This document shows, in pieces, positions 59,823-64,000 of a stretch of 64,000 bases of DNA. The notes below the pieces were generated by a model. It was not told where the DNA came from. It ran no database searches and saw only the letters and a program-made list of their open reading frames with translations. Source of the stretch: Emydura subglobosa (lineage: Eukaryota > Chordata > Testudines > Chelidae); NCBI GenBank assembly GCA_007922225.1, contig ML679961.1, positions 64,236,249 through 64,300,248 of the forward strand, given 5' to 3'. Position 1 is the stretch's first letter. Each line of letters opens with the position of its first letter. The position numbers and the translations under genes are program-made.

Positions 59823-62709
59823 AAATGGCAAGTTGGGTACCCCAAACCAATGGCTGCTTTTGAAAATTTTATCCTTATTGTCACTCATTTTCATCAATTG
59901 TTCTCCTTCATCCCCAATTCCTCGTTCAGCATCCCCAAAGTGCAAATAAAACCACTTACGGTCTGTCTAGGAAAAAAATAAGTACTCTGTTATAACCATG
60001 TAATTACACAGAACTTTCAACAGGTGCTCCTTAATTGGTTCATTCTGATTAGTGAACTAACCAGTCACGCCCTAGTTATCATGCTGGACCTAACATATGG
60101 GCTGCGGTTTTAGACCTAAAGCTGTTCTGGAAGCCTGACCAGTCACCACATAAAAAGCAGCTGGTTCAGTTTTATGCCTCCCCTTGCTTAATATCACTGT
60201 GGTCCTCTGCAGACCCACAATAAGCAAACAAACAGACTAGACAAGTCCCTTTCCTACTTGATATATCCCAAAATGCTTTACCACAACTACACAGTTGTGG
60301 GTGCACTGACTGGGTAGGTGAACTCAGCAGCAATTATATGCACGGCAGTAACTCATGCCCAGACTGGCCCATTCGGACCAGTTTTGCTGTGAGACTGGAC
60401 ACTGGGATTATTTTAGACTCCTTGAAAGCACCCTGGAATCTTTAACTTCCTCCTGGAAACCTAGAACATCCACTAGACATGAGCACAGAAAGGAACCTCA
60501 GCTTAATGTCCCTGAAGGATGGTTCCTCTAACAGAGCAGCCAAGTCTTAAACCCCATCACTGTGGTCCAGGACTTGGAACCATGATGACTGTTTGACCAA
60601 GAGACAATACAAAATGTCCCCTTTGCATCTGGCAAGCAGTGGGTTAACATTAGCTTGTATACCACTGCAAATGCTGCCAGGACTGGAACCTAGTCTTCCG
60701 ATTCTCCTCTCACACTAATGTAAATCACGAGTAGCTTGACGGATTGGAGTCAGTGAAGTTATAGCAGTGTGGAACTGATGGAGATGAGAATTAATCAGAT
60801 GCTGTGGCTACAACCAAGCTGGTGGTCAAGCCTCATTTGTCAGCAGAAGCTCTCTGAGGAAATGCAATAAGCTACCATGAGAGGCAGGAGAGCACTTCAT
60901 GAACAACAGCGAGGTGGAGCTGGAAATTTGAGTACAGCGAAAGAGTCATCTCCCTTTGGAGGGCTTCGTTTGGACCTTGGGGTTCTAAGAGGCCTGAGAG
61001 TGCTGTGTGGGTTTTGGATCCTGGGCCTCAGCAGACCTAGCCTGATTATGCATTTGCAAGTCTGGTGTCTGGGAAGCCTTATGATCAACTAATTAATCCA
61101 CTTCACCTCCCAGGGACCTGAATTAAAACCATCTTGGTAGTAGGTTCCCTTCGTTCTAGCTGTCTTCTCCACATTCTAACTGTCACAACTTCTAGCCATC
61201 TACCTTTCTGTCTTACGTTTTTCTTGAGATGTCACACCATGGATTGTAAGCACCTAAGCAGCTAGCCTGATCTACAACATAATCAGCAGAATTCCAGTGC
61301 GGTTGCCCTAGAAGCAGTGTTATGTCAATCAAATATGTTCATTTTCTTAACAATGACTCCATACAACTCATTTTATGGTTCAAATCAAAAGGAAACAAGA
61401 GGTAAAAAGGAAAACATGTGTTAATGCAACACCCACAGGCCTCTGGAAACCAAGGGGCCCCAAACTGGGAAGAGACTTCGAAAGCCAGCCTCTGTCCATG
61501 AGGCCAGCTCCAACACACTTGAAAGAGTCTGTTACTTATTCACAAAGCAAACTTATGCAAGCCCCCAGGACCCAATGGGGGGAGAACCAGTGCCAATGAA
61601 TGCTGCATTCCTGCTAAAGGTACCCTCAAGCTCAACCTTCCAGCTGAGCTGTTCTTTCTCTTTGCTCAGCCTCCACGGGAGCGGGAGGCTTTTCCCTGAC
61701 CTGGCTGTCAGCTTCAGGGAGCCTCTGAGTGAGTATTTGGTATCTCAGAGAGGGCAGAGGGCTCTGGAAAAATAAAGGTAGCAAGCCTGTCAGGGCTCTG
61801 CAGCAGGGAGAGGGATTTGGGGTAAGGAAAGGAGCTGCTGAAACTATTTCTTTGCTGTATGAATAGCAGTAAATATTTTCATGCTCCCACCTGCTTGGGG
61901 CTACTCCCACACTCAGAGCCATGCACCTGTCTGCTTTTGGCTACCACTGTGGCTGAGAGCCACTTTCTAGAAAGTCACACCCACTGGCTGGCTGGGGTGC
62001 TTCTGGTTGGCAGGGCCTGTGCACACAAGCCTAGCCAGGGATTTGTCAGGGACTCGGCTACTGTTCCACCAGTGAGTGATTCTGAGTGTGGTATCTGGCA
62101 ACAGGGCCCACTCTCCCTCAGACTCTAACGCCATCGCCTTTCACGCCACACAATCACAGACACGCTGTCTGTGCCCCTCACTGCATTCATGAAACAGACT
62201 CCTGCTGCACCCCTGTGTTAACAGTCACTATAGTATATGACCCAGCTAGGACCTAACTGCTGATTCCTCCCTATAAGACGAACCCCCTCACCCCCCAACT
62301 CCTTTATCTCTCTCCTGACAGCACCTCAAACAGCCTGTTTTCCTTCCAGCTTCCCTTCCCCTCCCTGCCTGACTGCCCCTGGAAAGCTTCTTCCACAGTG
62401 TTTGTGGGCCTAACCTAAACAGCCTCCTCTCTGCTGCTAACAATTCCCTCAAACTCCCTGTCTAACTGCCCCCCGACACACACCATTCCTTGCATGACCC
62501 TTGCAGACACGTTCTCACCCTGGCCAGCCCCCTGTCCTCCTGCTGGTTGCTGAGCTCGTGGTCCGATGAAAAAGCACCTGGAGGAGGGCCCGTTGCATTT
62601 GGGGACTTTCCACCCTGCCTCCTTACTGCCAGAAGCCATCTCAGATCCCTGGACTGACACCCAAATAGTTCCCTGAGGGCTGAGAACCGTTTCTCCCACT
62701 GGTTCTTAC

Positions 62710-62808
62710 CTTTTCACTGTGCGCAGCAGGGTGGAGCGAGCCTCGTTGTGAAAGGTGATGATGATGCTAGTTGCTGGCAGGTCTGCATCATAGCGCACAG
62801 CGGCACAT
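62710..62808 (-). CDS. GALNT16: GALNT16 coding exon 1 of window: start of the GT-A fold
   Basis: This 99-bp exon has an acceptor ending TTTCAG and the donor GTAAGAACC. After one base completing a split codon it encodes 32 residues including YDADLPATS and [16 protein letters not shown], the first beta strand and UDP-binding region of GT27 enzymes. It ends in phase 2 (AG), completed to Ser by the next exon. It is the most 5' exon I can find. The preceding exon, expected to encode the stem motif around DPYRQHAFNQ, is not visible between 62809 and 64000. Confidence 0.95.
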
Positions 62809-64000
62809 CTGAAACATGGGGGGGGAAAACATTCAAACCAGATACAATACATGGCAGCCGTTTGTGTGAGACGCCTGCCATTTCCAAAAGAAAAGCAGCC
62901 CAGTGAGGCACAGCTGCTGCAACCGGTGCTGAGCTCAATGGGGTTAAGAGGAACAATATGATAAAAATTCACTCACTATTGAAAAGAAAGGGGGCTCCAG
63001 GTACTGGGGGAATGGGGCTTGATGGGGTGGGAGTCCGAGTGTGGGGGGCTCATCAGGGTGGTCCAGATGTAGGAGGGGTGGCACTCTTTGAGGTGGGGGT
63101 TCAGGAGCAGGGGGCTTGGTGGAGGGGTTGGGGTGCATGGGGGTGAGGCTCGGTGGGGGTTCTGGGTATGGAGATTCCGGATGCACAGGGGTTAGGCAGA
63201 TGGGGGAGCAGCTCCCCATATAGTGACCCCTCCCCCTGCAGCTGAGGAGCGATGGAGGCAGGAAGCGGGGCAAGAGTACAGAGCTTCCTGCAGCCAGGGA
63301 AGGTTTCTGAGGTGGGTCTGACCTGGCCACAGCCGCTCCTTGCAGGAGAACAGAAAGTCCCATCCTCTCCTGCCCCCAGCCTAGCTGGGATTAGCAGCTG
63401 AGTCCGGCACAGGATAGGAGCCACTGGCCGGGATATCCCCAGCCCTGCCCCCACCTCCAGGTGATTTATCTCTCCACTGGCTGCTCCAGGTGCCTGAAAA
63501 GACATGCCTGCATTTCTGGGGAGGGACGCGTGACCGCTCTTGCAGCTTCCCTTTGCTTCCCCATCAGAAAGTCATTTTTCTGTGGGAAAGCAAAGAAATC
63601 TGCGGGGGACATGAATTCTGCATGTGCGCAGTGGTGCAGAATTCCCCCAGGAATAATTTGGGGCGGCAAGTTATGTACCTCTTATTTCTATTAAAGAAAC
63701 AATGGATTTTATATAAATTTGTATTGTTCACGAGAGGACTGGGCTGGACAGTATAGGACATATGCTTCTGGGGAAAAATCTAGGACTGGGAGTGTGTTGG
63801 AGTCACCCTGCCATATAACTGAGACTGGTAAAAGCTAATGTGCAGCTGGCTGGCTCCAAGCACACACACAGACATAGCTGGGCATGACACGCATGCTGGA
63901 TGCTATTTGTGAGCAGTTCAGCCTGGAGGCTACAGCAGCAAAGCATTGTAAAGGGCACCCCACGTTAGAGGGCAGAGGTGCCATAGCTACTTATTAGTCT
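62809..64000 (-). other. GALNT16: GALNT16 intron upstream of the first in-window exon
   Basis: No exon is visible. A GC-rich block at 62990-63490 yields open frames on both strands. At 63600-63660 there is a repeat-like segment with a 10-bp inverted pair GAATTCTGCA / TGCAGAATTC (63613-63622 and 63635-63644) enlarged by GGGGGACAT and CCCCC flanks. I recall this segment from turtle repeats but cannot classify it. Confidence 0.5.

Larger units (their letters stand above)
54794..62709 (-). other. GALNT16: 7.9-kb GALNT16 intron
   Basis: Intron between the first and second in-window exons. It holds the repeats listed at 56140, 56990, 58152 and 59730. The remaining sequence shows no exon, RNA gene or element I can bound. 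Confidence 0.6.
20965..62808 (-). other. GALNT16: GALNT16 gene, 3' thirteen coding exons (5' end outside window)
   Basis: Polypeptide GalNAc-transferase 16, a Golgi type II membrane enzyme of the GT27 family that starts mucin-type O-glycosylation by moving GalNAc from UDP-GalNAc to Ser/Thr. Thirteen minus-strand exons, all bounded by AG and GT, join without a phase conflict into 443 residues and a TGA stop. In this partial numbering the DSH metal site is residues 99-101, WGGEN is 205-209, the third metal-ligand His in [10 protein letters not shown] is 233, and the ricin-like domain is about 325-443. The DSH, Trp and His spacing (106 and 28) fits GalNAc-T2 (D224, W331, H359: 107 and 28). Motifs such as [20 protein letters not shown] and [20 protein letters not shown] separate it from GALNT14 and GALNT2 as I recall those proteins. 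Tail, membrane anchor and stem exons are missing. No frameshift or internal stop was seen, so the gene looks intact. Confidence 0.95.

Noticed and set aside
62809..64000. Upstream GALNT16 stem or membrane-anchor exon
   Set aside because: I looked on the minus strand for the stem motif before the catalytic domain and for a hydrophobic anchor and saw neither.

Overview
This is a vertebrate nuclear window, most likely from a turtle. It is AT-leaning, has no prokaryotic-style gene packing, and has GT-AG introns. It is dense in MIR/CORE-SINE, L2 and CR1 retroelements, hAT and short foldback DNA transposons. Several of the repeats match families I recall as abundant in turtle genomes, such as the TA-flanked MITE near 37.0 kb, the CR1 relic at 29-31 kb and the palindromic element at 25.7 kb. 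The turtle assignment rests on that recall plus the protein, so treat it as inference; I cannot name the species.

One protein-coding gene is supported: GALNT16 (polypeptide N-acetylgalactosaminyltransferase 16) on the minus strand. Thirteen exons, at 62808 down to 20965, join in frame with consistent splice phases into 443 residues plus a TGA stop. They cover almost all of the GT-A catalytic domain (DxH metal site, WGGEN motif, third metal-ligand His) and the complete C-terminal ricin-type lectin domain. The exons for the cytoplasmic tail, membrane anchor and stem (roughly 115 residues by comparison with the human protein as I recall it) lie beyond 64000 and are not in the window.

Layout by region. 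1-20 kb: gene-free DNA downstream of GALNT16, with MIR copies, a 456-bp hAT-like element, foldback repeats and an unidentified coding-like but broken stretch at about 0.4-3.3 kb. 18.7-21.1 kb: last coding exon and probable 3' UTR. 21.1-33.1 kb: the 12-kb last intron, holding an L2 relic and a CR1 relic split by a 1.15-kb insertion. 33.1-52.0 kb: compact exon cluster with introns of 0.5-4.4 kb rich in MITEs. 52.0-62.8 kb: large introns with L2, MIR and foldback repeats. 62.8-64.0 kb: intron or upstream DNA with repeat-like sequence.

I found no previously undescribed gene system. The most useful observations are structural: the two introns cutting exactly after the Gln of successive Q-x-W motifs of the lectin domain, clean target-site duplications around transposons, a 30-bp CpG-rich tandem array beside an exon, and several foldback elements.
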